A stretch of DNA of 64,000 nucleotides from Areca catechu (taxonomy: Eukaryota > Streptophyta > Magnoliopsida > Arecales > Arecaceae), in contig CM038053.1 of NCBI GenBank assembly GCA_021397845.1, forward strand, positions 142,366,541 through 142,430,540, read 5' to 3'. Within the stretch, counting starts at the first letter, position 1, and every line of letters begins with the position of its first letter. The translations under genes and the position numbers were made by a program. Below are positions 10,799-23,271 of this stretch, one piece after another. A model generated the notes under the pieces. That model was not told where the DNA came from. It worked only from the letters and a program-made list of their open reading frames with translations, and did no database searches.

Positions 10799-12374
10799 TA
10801 CAGGTTCCTGTGTAGCATATCATGATTGCATGTGCTAGGGATTACTTTTAGGAACCTAGTTGAGACCTTCACCATGGCCGTGTGTCCAGATTAATCAGGG
10901 TTTGAAACCCCTAAGTTTTATGGTATGAGACGGTTCATCTGTGTTTGCCTTTTCAGAAGGATCCTTAAAGGAAACCTATGGTATTAAAAGTGTTTTAATC
11001 CTGATTCATGTACATTGGCATGTCTAAAATGTTTTGGGCTTGCAATATTATAATTGATATGATGAAACTAGATATGATGCATGAAACATGTAAAAGAGTT
11101 TTATATGAATTTATTTAAAAATGTTTTAATTAAAATATGGCTTATAATCTAATAATTATGAATTGAAAGATTAATTAAATGACAAGTCTAATTAGGGTTT
11201 ATGAAACCTAATGTCATTTGAATAAGCCATCCGGATTAATTGGATTAGCTATCTGATTGGGTCAATTAATTGGGTTAGACCTAAGGATAGTTGAATTGGA
11301 CTTAAGAGAACTAATCAAATGTTGATTAAGGACTTTCTCTTTAGTATCTATCTAATAGTTAGATGGGTTAGTCCATTCTTCTAAATAGATCTAATTAGTG
11401 GCTCTGTGGAAAGCCAGAGTCTTTAGGCTAGTCTAATCGAGTCTGGTAAATCGATTGGTGTCTAGGCAGGTTTGGCATTTTTGATCATGGTTGCATGAGG
11501 CTACCTCTTTCCTGGCCAACTTGGTTGGTGTCTAGGAAAGACGGCTAATGGCGGTTACACACCCATGATCTCACCTACCTAGTCAATGTGATCAACTAGA
11601 ATTGATTAGAAAATCTTATTGATTTTAGTTAACCCATGTCACCTAGGTTGATCAGCTTGACTGATCTTTAGGTGCCCATGGACCAATTCATTGAATTTAA
11701 TTCAACCCTCCTAAGAATTGATTTGATCAGTGGGAGGTTGATCCATGTTCTTCTCTCTATTCTTCTATCACAATCTAATTAAAATCCTCTAAAATTATTA
11801 GGTCATGAAAAAGACTAAGTTAATGAGTTGATGGTGTCTTAGCCTCCCATTGAGTGGGTTAGTAATGTGTCCTTTAGCTTGGTGTACATCGGCAGTTCCA
11901 AAGAACGGATGTACATCCAGTTACTGGAATTACTCTCTCATAGATGATGGTTCAGTGCAACCTTCTTAACGGTGTCGGGTGGGCCAGCCATAGTCGGGCT
12001 TGGTCATTCATTAGCTGGAAGCATTGGATTCGTCATATTGATGGTTGGACCTAACCATAGACCCATGATAGGAGGCCCCTAGACCGATTGGGGGTTTTGT
12101 CGGGCAAAATTTTTTACTAGAAGTTGCTTGGGGAAGCAATTGGTTAGAGAACCTATCTTTAGGCGCGTATGGGTGAGCTGGCCATAGTTGGGCTCATACG
12201 TGGTCTATTGGATTTCAGTATCCACTATGAATGATGATTTCACAAATTGGAATTAGAGGCTCCCAATCTGAAAAATTAGTGGGAGGGACCTTTAGACTAA
12301 AGTCCAAGTCTTTTGGTTTAATTGATTAATTTATATACTGATATGGTCTTAGATTTTCCTTCAAAAGTCTTCAA
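10799..12374 (+). other. Leader of copia D, no gene seen
   Basis: These 1.6 kb lie between the primer site and gag. They are AT-rich with frequent stops in all frames. I see no conserved motif. A long untranslated leader fits a large copia element. Confidence 0.6.
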
Positions 12375-13131
12375 ATGTATCGCTCCAGTTACTTCTCGAT
12401 AGCGAGAAAGGGTCCTAAGTTCGATAGCTGGTATCAAAGATTGAGTATAGTCCTAGAGCACGAGCGGATCCTTTATGTGATAATGAATCCAGCACCCGAA
12501 ATCCTTCCTGCCAATGCTCGGAGTTCAGTCAGGACACTTATTTGAAGTGGATTTCTGATCGGACTACTATCCGATGCATAATGTTGGCGGCGATGAATGA
12601 CGAGTTCAGTCGCAAATTCGAGGAGGCCCAGCCAGACGAGATCTTTCAAAAGTTGAAGGAATCTTTTGGCATGCCAGATGATGTGGAGTGGTACAAAGTG
12701 TCTTGTGCCATCCACAATATCAAAATGCGTAATGACGGTTCGGTTACTGTTCATGTATTGTACATGGTTGAGATGATCGAACGATTGGGCAAGCTCGGAT
12801 GTCCCTTGCATGAGCAACTCGGCAAGGATGTGATTCTGAATTCTCTACCCTCATTCTATTTTAACCCTCTCAATCATTATAGAATGAATAACCTGCAATC
12901 AATTACCATAGTTTGATGGGGTTGTTGCAGACTTACGAGAAGGATCACCAATTGATGGTGAATTTAGTGGGAGGTTCTATAGGTCGTCATCCCTTTAAGA
13001 AAGGGAAGAAGAAAGGTAAGGGATAGAAGGTGCAAAGTGCTCCTGGCCCAAGTCAGACCAAGAAAGTGAAAGCTGATTTAGCTATGTAGAGTGCTTCAAT
13101 TGTAAGAAGCATGGACACTAGAATAGGAATT
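12375..13131 (+). pseudogene. Gag of copia D, zinc knuckle split by a solo LTR
   Basis: The copia-type gag (UBN2-like) starts near ATG 12375 (FDSWYQRLS) and shifts frame near 12530. The best open part is 12542-12916, with IRCIMLAAMNDEF, QKLKESFGMP and LGKDVILNSLP. After further breaks the zinc knuckle reads CFNCKKHGH, a stop, NRN. Its last Cys codon is found only after the solo LTR, at about 14518-14522. The solo LTR at 13132-14514 therefore interrupts the CX2CX4HX4C motif itself. The gag is non-functional for several independent reasons. Confidence 0.82.
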
Positions 13132-14514
13132 TGGTGGGGACATGCAAGATGAGAATGCAACTATGCAACCCTAAAGGAGATTAGCAAAGATTAACTTAGC
13201 AATTTCTTATTTGCATATGATTAGTTCAGCATATAGTATCAAAGGAGGTCTAATGAAGAGAACTCGAACGATCAAATGTAAACCTAATTAATAAGACTAT
13301 CAAAATAACAAAGAAATAGGAATAAGATTCGAACCACACAAGTTAAGCTAGGCAAATTTAATATTTCAGACCTAATCGATACTAGAACATACCTAGCTTT
13401 AATCTTTCAAGTAGATCAAGATCACTCATGAAGAGACCTCCCAAATGACAAGACCATACTACAAATTGAGGGCCCTTCTTGTTTTCTGGATTATGGCAAG
13501 TAATTCCTTCCTCTTGAGTTCGGAATCCCGGAGAACCCTACAACAAAGAAACCTTGAGATTAGGAACTTGGTAAAATACGTTAGTCATGAAATGGAGAAA
13601 CTAAAGAAGAGTCGAGGAAGCATTGTTGAAGAATAATCTTGGCGCCATGGTAGATCACTTGAAATGGATTTGGCCGGCTTCCTTGTGATGGTCTTCTTGA
13701 TCAACCTTGAATATTGAAGAGCTAGCTTGAGATTGGAGAAGAAGGAGAGTGTCTTAGGCGTTGGAGATGGAGGAGGAGAAAGTAGGGTTGGCGTGGGATA
13801 GGGAGAGGAATTTAGAACTACCACTTAGGCACATAGAACTCACATAGAAGAAAATTTTTATTTTTTCTTTTCCATCCTTTCTTTACAAGATGACTAAGAG
13901 TCTTTTATAGACTATTAAGCCATTTTGAATTCAAACTACACCAAATATCATGGAGAAAAATTTGTGGAGAAAAATATGGGGCATCCCATGAGTAGTGGAG
14001 GAAGTAGTGGAGGAGGTTGTAGCCAATTCAAATTCAAATTCCCCTTTTCTTCTCTTGGGTGGCAACCTTGGATGGTGAGGTGGCATGTGTGATGTGGCAG
14101 CAACCTTGGATGGTGAGGTGGTATGTGTGATGTGGCAGCAACCTTGGATGATGAGGTGGCATGTGTCATGTGGCATGTGGTCCCCACTTGAGGTGGCTTT
14201 GGTCTTGCTTTGGAGTATAAGTCTTGAGTCTTCTTTAGTCTTCAAATGTGGTTTGGTTTGATTCTTCATGGAGGTTTGGTTTGATTCTTCATGGATTGGA
14301 CTTGACTCATTTGGACCCAACTCTCAAATACAAGATTAATCAGGCTGGACTAGTCCCAACATAAAATTGAAATGGACTCGAATTACATAATTATTTGGAC
14401 TCAAAATTAAAGAAAGAAAAAAATTACAGGACTTTCTTTTACTCATCCAACCATAAGGACTCGGATTTGACTTGAATTGGTTGGAGTCTCTTCCTGATTC
14501 TGGTGCCCACACCA
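13132..14514 (-). mobile_element. Solo LTR of a gypsy element related to B, C and G
   Basis: A 1383-base sequence starts TGGTGGGG and ends GGTGCCCACACCA, flanked on both sides by GAATT (13127-13131 and 14515-14519). Its ends resemble those of the LTRs of B, C and G. No internal sequence remains, so it arose by recombination between two LTRs. Its orientation is inferred from the LTR ends. It contains decayed short repeats and no gene. Confidence 0.85.
14063..14176. repeat. 38-base repeat, three copies, inside the solo LTR
   Basis: Units start at 14063, 14101 and 14139 with CAACCTTGGATG. Each includes a GAGGTGG block and a TGTGATGTGG or similar block. A 23-base duplication (GTTTGGTTTGATTCTTCATG) follows near 14250-14295. 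Confidence 0.85.
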
Positions 14515-14579
14515 GAATTGTCCTCTTTATTAGTCATCCAAAGACCCGAACAGCCCAAGGATAGAAATGTCAATATTTT

Positions 14580-15449
14580 TTGTATCCATGGCACTGTAGG
14601 CTAGGTCATGTTAACCAGAATAGGATAAACAAGTTACGAGGAGAAGACTTTCTCGAGGTCAGTGATTCTGACTCACTGCCCACTTGTGAATCCTGTTTGC
14701 TTGGTAAAATGATGAAATCACCTTTTATTGGAAAAGGTGAACGAGATACAGAATTTCTGAGACTCATACATATTGATGTATGCAGACCCATGAAAGTAAG
14801 TGCCAGAGGTGGATACAGATATTTCATTACATTTACAGATGACCTTTCCAGGTGTGGTTATGTCTTTTTGATGAGACATAAATCTGAGTCGTTTGAAATG
14901 TTCAAACGATATCGTAATGAAGTGGAGAAACAAACTGGAAAGAGTATTAAAACCCTTCAATCTGATCGAGGTAGTGAATACCTATCCAGTGAGTTCATGA
15001 CATATCTTGAGGAGAATGGAATTCTCTTTCAGTGTACTCCAGGAATACTTCAGTTGAATGGTGTGTCCGAAAGGAGGAATCGAACCCTGTGGGACATGGT
15101 TCGATCCATGATGGATTTTGCAACTCTGCCGCTATCCTTTCAGGGATATGTACTTGAGACAGCTTGTTACTTGCTAAATAATGTTTCGAGTAAGTCTATT
15201 ATCTCCACTCCATATCAGTTATGGACTGGATGTAAGCCCTCAATCTCATACCTTCAGGTCTGGGATTGTCCGGCTTATGTAAAGTGTTTAGATTCAGATA
15301 AACTTGGTCCTAGGTTTGATCATTGCCTGTTTATTGGGTATCCTAAGGAAACAAAAGGGTATTTCTTCTACTTGGAGGACAAACAGAAGTGCTCGTTGCT
15401 CTTAGGGCTATCCTTTTGGAAAAGGAGTTCTTTGGAGAAGGAACTGTAG
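14580..15449 (+). pseudogene. Integrase of copia D
   Basis: The zinc-binding HHCC module (WHCRLGHVN, then CESC) leads into the integrase core, with Asp in HIDVCRPM, Asp in LQSDRGSEY and Glu in GVSERRNRTL. The frame is open for 289 residues, then breaks near 15440 before RT. The protease expected upstream is absent: gag zinc-knuckle sequence (14520) is followed within about 60 bases by the pre-integrase region, which implies a deletion. Confidence 0.9.
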
Positions 15450-15719
15450 CCTTTAAGATTGAACTTGGTGAAGTTCAACCAGTGGAAGAACCTATACACT
15501 TAAGGACATCATAGAATTGGCTGTGATTGGATCACACCCGGAACCCATTATTAGGAGATCCGGTAGAGTACCACGTCAACCGGACAGATACTACGATTTC
15601 TTCATCGGGACGGTGATCCCATTGAGCTCGATGAGAATGATGAGGATCTGATCACCTATATGGATGCTCTTCAGAGATCTAACTCTAAGGCATGGCTTGG
15701 AGCCATGCAATCCGAAATG

Positions 15720-16540
15720 GAGTCCATGGAGATCAATAATGTATGGACATTGGTTGATCCACCTGAAGGGATAAAATCCATCGGGTGCAAGTAGATTTTC
15801 AAGAGGAAAAGGGGTGCAGATGGGAAGGTGGAGACCTATAAAGCCCGTTTGGTTGCCAAGGGGTATCGTCAGCGATATGGTATCGATTATGATGAGACAT
15901 TCTTCTCTGTGGCAATGCTTAAGTCCATTCGGATCATGCTTGCTTTGGCAACATATTTTGATTATGAGATCTCGTGGATGGATGTTCGAACAGCTTTCTT
16001 GAATGGAGAGCTGGATTAGGAGGTGTATATGATATAGCCTGAAGGGTTCACATCCACAGACGAGTCAAAAGTGTGCAAATTGCAGAGGTCCATTTATGGA
16101 CTCAAGAAAGCATCCCAAAGTTGGAACATGCATTTTGATAGGTGTATCAAATCTTATGTCTTCGTTAGGAATGGAGAGGAACCCTGCATCTATAAGTGGG
16201 TTAATGGTTCTGTAATTGTATTCCTGGTACTGTATGTTGATGACATTCTCTTAATCGGGAATGACATCGCAGCATTGCAAGGAATAAAGGTCTGGTTGTC
16301 ATCTCAGTTCTCCATGAAGGACTTGGGTAAAGCTTCTTACATACAGGTATAAAGATCTATAAGAGATAGATCTAAGAGGCTTCTGGGATTGTCCTAGTCT
16401 ATGTACATTGATATCGTGCAGAAATGGTTTAGCATGAAAAATTCCAAGAAATGCTATCTCCCGATAGGTTCTGGAATTACTCTTTCCAAGAAGGATTATG
16501 CGACATCTCCTGAGGAAAGGAACCGCATGAGTAGAATTCC
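15720..16540 (+). pseudogene. Reverse transcriptase of copia D
   Basis: Copia-type RT (RVT_2) starts with NVWTLVDPPEGI, then YKARLVAKGY, MDVRTAFLNGEL, SIYGLKKASQSW and the catalytic LYVDDILLIGN near 16230. In-frame stops lie near 15794, 16018, 16036 and 16350. The catalytic Asp pair is kept. Confidence 0.9.
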
Positions 16541-17146
16541 TTATGCTTGGTAGTGGGCTCTATCATATTTGCTAAGACATGTACTAGACCAGACATGGCA
16601 TACTCACTAGAAGTAGTGAGCAAATACCAGTCTGACCCAGGTGAGGTGCATTGGAAGGTGGTTAAGACCATCCTGAAGTATTTGAGAAATACTAAGGATC
16701 AATGGCTAACTTATGGAGACCTGACTCGAAACTTGTGGGGTATACTGACTCCAGTTTCCAGATAGACAGAGATGATAGCAAGAGTGTGTCAGGGTTTGTG
16801 TTTACCCTGAATGGTGGAGCCATATGCTGGAAAAGTTCTAAGTAGGCAACTATTGTAGACACAGTAAGCGAAGCAGAGTACTTTACAGCATCAGATGCGG
16901 CAAAGAAAGTCGTGTGGTTGCGGAAATTCCTTGGAGAGCTAGGGGTGGCATCTTCCCTAGATGGTCCTGTTCTTGTGTATTGTGACAGCACAGGGGCCAT
17001 TGCTTAAGCTAAGGAGCCAAAGTCATATCACTGTACTAAGCATATTCTGTGTCACTATCATCTCGTGCGAGAGATCGTGGAACGAGGCGACATCAATCTT
17101 ATGAAGATCGATGGAAAAGAAAGTCTGATCGATCCATTCACTAAAG
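16541..17146 (+). pseudogene. RNase H of copia D, split by element C
   Basis: The end of RT passes into copia RNase H, with DDSKSVSGFVF, SEAEYFTASDA, YCDSTGAIA and KHILCHYHLVRE, plus several stops. At 17146 the reading LIDPFTK is cut by element C and resumes at 23195 with ALGIKEIDKG, ending near 23258 just before the polypurine tract. The gene is dead. Confidence 0.88.
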
Positions 17147-18602
17147 TGATGGGGAACTAATATGCATGCAATTTTTTTTGTATGTTTTACATGTTGAGTT
17201 AGGTGATTAATTTCCAAATTTCAGATCAAAATTATTTGTAGGGAATTTTGTATGAATTTTTGAAGATCAGCATGCAGATTAGGACATAGAAAAGTAGCAA
17301 AGAAGGACCGCCGGGGCTGAGAAGCCTCGGTTAGGGCAAGTTCTCCTACAATAAAACTACTGGAGGTAGAGGGGTGTACCTGACAACGTCTGTGAAGATC
17401 GCAGTGAAGGGGTCTCTCGTTCCTCGACGGATGCGGCCTGGAAAACCGAGCCAAAGACCCGCGGATACCCGACTTTCTGCTCGGTGATCCGATTGAGGCT
17501 TGGCTGGAGTCGTTGGATTCGTAGGAACTCAGGGACCTGCAAACGACCTGTCAGGGGTTAGAAAGCTCACAAAGGAACAAGAAAACAAAGTAAAAACAGC
17601 AAGGGAAGGCTTCTTTTGGAGTGGGCGTCCAGGGATCTGGAGGGTTTGTTGGCAGCAGGAAGATGATTGCAAACACCGGGAAGAAGAACTCTCACAAACC
17701 CCTTTATGCACACAGCAGGGTATCACACCACTCAATAGAAGAACTCAAGGTTTTCATTCATCAAAAATTATCCTCATACAAGAGGCTAGGGTCCCTTAAA
17801 TAGACTCTTAACCTTGGGCTCCAAGTAAGGGTACATAAGTCTTTACATAAGAATCCTTTTCCCTCTCAAACCCTAGCTAGAAAATAAGGAAATATTAGGT
17901 AGAAAAATCCCTAAAAATTTTCTTGACTTGGTCAAGACTCCATGGATGCCTAGGGGGGCGTGTTGGGCTTCTAGGAGCAGAAAAAGGCCGGCCCAAAGGG
18001 GCTCGGGTGCATGGGTTTGGGCCTCTGGAAGCTGGGGTGGCCTGGTAGCCAGGTAGCAGGAATATTCCCTGGTATCTTGCTTCTTAGGGGCTTGGGCTTG
18101 GCACCTGGGCTTGATTTGTTTGGGCTAGGATGCAGATGGACCTCTGGAATCATGGATGCCCTTATCTATGAATATACTTTGGCATCTGGAAGGGAATTTG
18201 GGTATCTGGAGGGCATCTGCAAGAAATCAGGGTTTTCTGAATTTTCCTCCTGGGGTCTTCAAATCTTCAAGCTGGGTTGGACTTGTGCTATACTTCCATG
18301 TCTTCAATCTAGTTGGACTTGGTCTTCACTTGTATGATATAGTCTTGAGTCTTAAGTATGCTTGAACAGGACTCAAAAAAATAAAATTAGCTCAACATGA
18401 GCTGACTAGCATTGGACTGAACTAGCTCAACATGAGCTGACTAGTACAGAACTGAAATAACAACTAAAAATACTCAAATAATAACTAAATTGGACTCAGA
18501 TGAGCTAAGCCCTTATTACAGATGGACTCATAAATTATTGATCAATTTACAGAGGGTTGAAAAAGCCTCTGTCTTATTCTGGTGCCTTAGGTGTCCCCAC
18601 CA
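17147..18602 (-). repeat. 3' LTR of element C
   Basis: It starts TGATGGGGAAC and ends GTGTCCCCACCA and pairs with 21735-23189. It contains a 31-base direct duplication near 18390-18450 (AGCTCAACATGAGCTGACTAG twice, the second followed by TACAG), present in both LTRs. No gene. Confidence 0.93.
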
Positions 18603-19140
18603 ATTCTCCCAGGGTGGGAGGAACTCGATCCTGTCGAGTGAAGGTCAGACTGGCTCACATATCTCTCGAGAAGGTCTGGGTTGAGGTGTTGCAAGTCCTC
18701 TCAAGAAATCCATGAATCGTCCGACTCTGGCCGGCCTTGCCATCGGACCAGGAAGCGTTGATAGTCATGGCCCTGGGTCGTGATGGCTTGATTGTCCAGG
18801 ATACGCTCGATCCGTTCTCCTCTCTCAGGCCAAATTTGTTTGTGGACACTCTAGGTTAGGGTCACTCACAATGAAAAGGAATAGGTCCAAAGGCCTCACT
18901 AGGTAGCGCTGCCGGTTCCCTATACTCAACCAGGTCTGTAATATTGAAGGTAGAACTAATGCCCAAATCCGAAGGCAAGTCTAACACTAGGCATTTGATC
19001 CAACCTTCTCTATCACTTTAAAAGGTCCGGCTCTGCGAGCATGAAGCTTCTTTTAGGCCTAAGCCTAACCAAGATAAAATCCACTACATCAAATTTTTTG
19101 ATCCATCTTCGGGAATTAGCCAGTTGTTTTAACATTAGTG
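18603..19140 (-). pseudogene. Integrase C-terminal tail and chromodomain of element C
   Basis: Reading down from about 19140, decayed frames match the integrase tail of B (for example a LRPxxxxPGT-like part and the HLVEYREP-like block). They then match a chromodomain near 18680-18800 with features such as RILDNQAI and WQGRPESDDSWIS-like residues. Chromodomains bind histone marks and guide integration. The frame is shifted and interrupted. It ends at the LTR, as in B. Confidence 0.75.
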
Positions 19141-19289
19141 CGGGTGGTGAACATGCTAGGCACATGCAGACTCCTAACAAGATGATGCAAAGGACTCAAA
19201 CCTACACCTAGCAGACTCGACTAAAGAGGTTTATTAGGTCTTAACTACCACTTGGGCATGGGGGCATGCGTCGTGGTTGATGGATGACA

Positions 19290-20861
19290 TGCAGAAGAAA
19301 ATTTGCTAGTAACCTAATAAGTGTCAGAGGGTCTGCCAAAAGTAGGTAGCAAATGGGATGGGCTCTATGGATCCTTGCAACCTAGTAACCTCAACAAAAT
19401 GTAACCTAATAGTTCTAGACACATGAGAAAACTCAGGAAAGGGTAGAAAATAGGAAGTGGGTTCAGAATTACTCTAGTAGGGTGGAGAAAAAGGTTCTGG
19501 GTTAGTTGGATAAAGTAGAATCAAAGAAGGCATGTCAGGGACTAATCCTAGACTAATGAGGTTAACCTTATGGGGTTGCGATATATCTACGGGGTTTGTA
19601 TAATGGAAGGATGGGTTATTAATCTCAGGAAAGAGGTCCTTAATGGGAACTATAGGAGGAGACTCATCCTGAGGGTACTGATTCAAAGAGATCAGGTCCT
19701 TAATAAATTCTTCTGGTTCTTGTATTTTAGGACTAGACTCTATAATTTGGCTCTCCTCTATGGTTTCCTCAGGTAAGGCTCTAGTAGCAGTACCTAGGTT
19801 CTCTTCCTCTATTTGTTCTTCCATTATAGCTTTAGGTTGGATATGGTCAAGGTCAACTAGCTCTGGGTTGGTTTCTACCTGGGTATCTACTGGGTCAGCT
19901 AATTCTAGGTCTACTAAAGGTGTCTCCTCTTCTCCCTCATACTCATCCACGAGGCTCACATCAGCTTCATACACTTCCGCGTTAATGTAAGCCTTGTGAA
20001 TCTCAGGATTGGTTGGAGAAGGTCGGCTAGCAGGAAATTGGTTAGGTTCTGGTCTCTGATTATGGGTACTACTCCTAGTAGGTTCAGGTTGTATAAGAGG
20101 TAGTGGCTCACTATTGGGTTCATATTTAGGGATACTAATCCTATGGGGTTCAAGTTGACTAGGGGAAGCATGACTAGTACTAGGCTGATACTTAGGGGTT
20201 ATGGGTTCTCTAGGCTCATAGGATGTGGGTGCATAGGATCTATGATCATGGGATCTAGAGTCATAGGATCTAGGTTCATAGGTTATGGATTCATAGGTTC
20301 TAGGTTATAGGATTTGGAGTCATAAGATCTATAGGTTGTAGGTATACTAGGCTTGTAGGGAGAGGGTAAATAGGATCTATCTTCCTGGTCTATAAAATCC
20401 TGATTGGGTCTTCTAGGACTAACCTTAGAGATTGGGTCATGACGATGGGCTCTCCTAGGTTCAGCCTCAAGGTATGGATCAGGGTTTGGGGTCCTCCTAG
20501 GTTGAGGATTATAGTACGGGTCAGGATAAGGGGCTCTCCTAGGTTCGACCTCATGGTATAGATCAGGGTTTGGGGTCCTCCTAGGTTGAGGGGAATCAGG
20601 ATCTGGCTCAGACTGTGACCCATGGGTTTTTCTTGGGGTCCCTACCCGGACTTTTAACTGATCAAACCTATTGGCAAGATGGTCAATTCTGTCATTGGTT
20701 TGAATACGAGACTGAGTTAACTGGGTCATCTGGGTAGTCATCTGGGTAGTTATCTGGGCCATTTGATCAGCTAGGGCTTTTATTTGGGCTTGTAAATTTT
20801 CCATGGGTTCAGACATTTGTGAAGGAGGTGGGTGATATGAAACTCCTGGTCTAGTGCTCAT
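19290..20861 (-). pseudogene. Gag-like ORF and shared module of element C
   Basis: It starts at 20861 with MSTRPGVSYHPPP, matching B's MSTRNGV start. A Gln/Met-rich coiled coil follows, then repeats of PRRxPxPDPY. Stops lie near 20280 and 19990. The part at 19474-19974 carries VYEADVSLVDEYEGEE and an acidic, Pro/Ile-rich stretch. The end, to about 19290, reads HFVEVTRL and FATYFWQTL, the block shared with B and G. Neither a Retrotrans_gag domain nor a zinc knuckle is visible, so it is not a normal capsid protein. Function unknown. Confidence 0.7.
20447..20591. repeat. 84-base tandem repeat inside the C gag-like ORF
   Basis: About 1.7 copies, with units starting at 20447 and 20531 (GGGCTCTCCTAGGTTC). 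Since 84 is divisible by three it keeps the frame and produces the PRRxPxPDPY protein repeat. Confidence 0.8.
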
Positions 20862-21720
20862 GCAAGACTCGATCAGACCGACTATAACTGACTAGACCTA
20901 GAGTCCAAACGAGATGCTCAATCAGGGTGGCAAACTAGCCTATAGTAACCCTGTACTTAGCCAGGCAGGTGTAAGGAGAGTGTTAGGTCCCTGATTGCCA
21001 ATCCTAGACACCAATCAGAGATTGGCCAGGTAGGCGGACCAGCACACAAGTCCTTCGGGATTGAATCCCTAAACCACCGTTCTAGATACTGAGCACAAGG
21101 CACACACAGGTTAACTTGACACAGTGATCTAACACTAGCCCGGACCTGACCAGTTGGTGTCCCTAGCCCACTAGGGCAAATTAAGTCTAGTTAATTTTAG
21201 GTTAAGGCTTGGGACCGAATGCAAGGGATGTGGTTTTGGACTATGGAGAGGTTATCAACTCCTCCCCCCATCTGATATAGCAAGAGTGCCCTTAAAAGTA
21301 GATTATGCAATGATGGCAGGCAAATGATGCAAATTAGGGTTAGATGTTTTTGGTATTTTTGGAGAATATATTTTTTTTTTTTGATATTTTTTTAAATAGA
21401 AGAAAACTTACAAATTATTGCCTAATATTCAGGAAATATACTAAAATTAAAAGATATGCAAAAAATGCTAAACAAAACCCTAAAACTTCCAAACTTGTCT
21501 TGCTAAAAAAAATAGAGCTGAAAATTTGCAGGCCCTATTTCGGCTTGCAGAAAATTCACAGGACATAATAAAATCTGGAAAAATTTTTAAAATTACTGTG
21601 AATTATGATAAATCTAGTAAAATAAATTTCAGAATTTTTGGAGTTTTTATCAGGGAGAAATAATTAAAATAATAGAGTATATACGGACTGAAAAATCGCA
21701 GAAAACAAGCCCTAATCTAA
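20862..21720 (-). other. Leader of element C
   Basis: This lies between primer site and gag. It is AT-rich near 21340-21720 and shares a block at about 20880-21260 with the leader of B (29870-30250). No gene seen. Confidence 0.65.
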
Positions 21721-21732
21721 GCTCTGATACCA
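21721..21732 (-). promoter_or_regulatory. Primer binding site of element C
   Basis: The minus strand reads TGGTATCAGAGC, the initiator-Met tRNA complement, two bases inside the 5' LTR. Confidence 0.9.
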
Positions 21733-21734
21733 AA

Positions 21735-23189
21735 TGATGGGGAACTAATATGCATGCAATTTTTTTTGTATGTTTTAAATGTTGCGTTAGGTGATTAATT
21801 CCCAAATTTCAGATCAAAATTATTTGTAGGGAATTTTGTATGAATTTTTGAAATCAGCATGCAGATTAGGAACTAGAAAAGTAGCAAAGAAGGACCGCCA
21901 GGGCTGAGAAGCCTCGGTTAGGGCAAGTTCTCCTATAATAAAACTACTGGACATAGAGGGGTGTACCTGACAATGTCTGTGAAGATCGCAGTAAAGGGGT
22001 CTCTCGTTCCTCGACGGATGCGGCCTGGAAAACCGAGCCAAAGACCCGCGGATACCCGGCTTTCAGCTCGGTGATCCGATTGAGGCTTGGCTGGAGTCGT
22101 TGGATTCGTAGGAACTCAGGGACCTGCAAACGACCTGTCAGGGGTTAGAAAGCTCACAAAGGAACAAGAAAACAAAGTAAAAATAGCAAGGGAAGGCTTC
22201 TTTTGGAGTGGGCGTCCAGGGATCTGGAGGGTTTGTTGGCAGCAAGAAGATGATTGCAAACACCGGGAAGAAGAACTCTCACAAACCCCTTTATGCACAC
22301 AGCAGGGTATCACACCACTCAATAGAAGAACTCAAGGTTTTCATTCATCAAAAAATATCCTCATACAAGAGGCTAGGGTCCCTTAAATAGACCCTTAACC
22401 TTGGGCTCCAAGTAAGGGTACATAAGTCTTTACATAAGAATCCTTTTCCCTCTCAAACCCTAGCTAGAAATTAAGGAAATATTAGGTAGAAAAATCCCTA
22501 AAAATTTTCTTGACTTGGTCAAGACTCCAAGGATGCCTAGGGGGGCGTGTTGGGCTTCTAGGAGCAGCAAAAGGCCGGCCCAAAGGGGCTCGGGTGCATG
22601 GGTTTGCGCCTCTGGAAGCTGGGGTGGCCTGGTAGCCAGGTAGCAGGAATATTCCCTGGTATCTTGCTTCTTAGGGGCTTGGGCATGGCACCTGGACGTG
22701 ATTTCTTTGGGCTAGGATGCAGATGGACCTCTGGAATCATGGATGCCCTTATCTATGAATATACTTTGGCATCTGGAAGAGAATCTGGGTATCTGGAGGG
22801 CATTTGCAAGAAATCAGGGTTTTCTGAATTTTCCTCCTGGGGTCTTCAAATCTTCAAGCTGGGTTGGACTTGTGCTATACTTCCATGTCTTCAATCTAGT
22901 TGGACTTGGTCTTCACTTGTATGATATAGTCTTGAGTCTTAAGTATGCTTGGACAGGACTCAAAAAAATAAAATTAGCTCAACATGAGCTGACTAGCATT
23001 GGACTGAACTAGCTCAACATGAGCTGACTAGTACAGAACTGAAATAACATGTAAAAATACTCAAATAACAACTAAAATGGACTCAGATGAGCTAAGCCCT
23101 TATTATAGATGGACTCATAAATTATTGATCAATTTACAGAGGGTTGAAAAAGTCTCTGTCTTATTCTGGTGCCTCAGGTGTCCCCACCA
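21735..23189 (-). repeat. 5' LTR of element C
   Basis: Near-identical partner of 17147-18602, with the same ends. Followed by the TSD TAAAG and by resumed copia D RNase H sequence. Confidence 0.93.
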
Positions 23190-23259
23190 TAAAGCCCTCG
23201 GAATCAAAGAGATCGACAAAGGAAAATGGGTATTAGATACTGTTCTGATTGGCTTTAGT

Positions 23260-23270
23260 ACAAGTGGGAG
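23260..23270 (+). promoter_or_regulatory. Polypurine tract of copia D
   Basis: ACAAGTGGGAG directly precedes the 3' LTR. It matches GCAAGTGAGAGG of E and the inverted form in F. Confidence 0.75.
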
Positions 23271-23271
23271 T

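Larger units (their letters stand above)
17147..23189 (-). mobile_element. Element C: non-autonomous chromodomain gypsy
   Basis: Two LTRs (17147-18602 and 21735-23189) are flanked by TAAAG (17142-17146 and 23190-23194). The initiator-Met primer site sits just inside the right LTR and a pyrimidine-rich ATTCTCCCAG just inside the left, so it reads on the minus strand. The interior is only about 3.1 kb: a gag-like ORF, the shared module, then the integrase tail with chromodomain. Protease, RT, RNase H and the integrase core are missing. The two LTRs differ by a few percent by eye. Confidence 0.92.
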
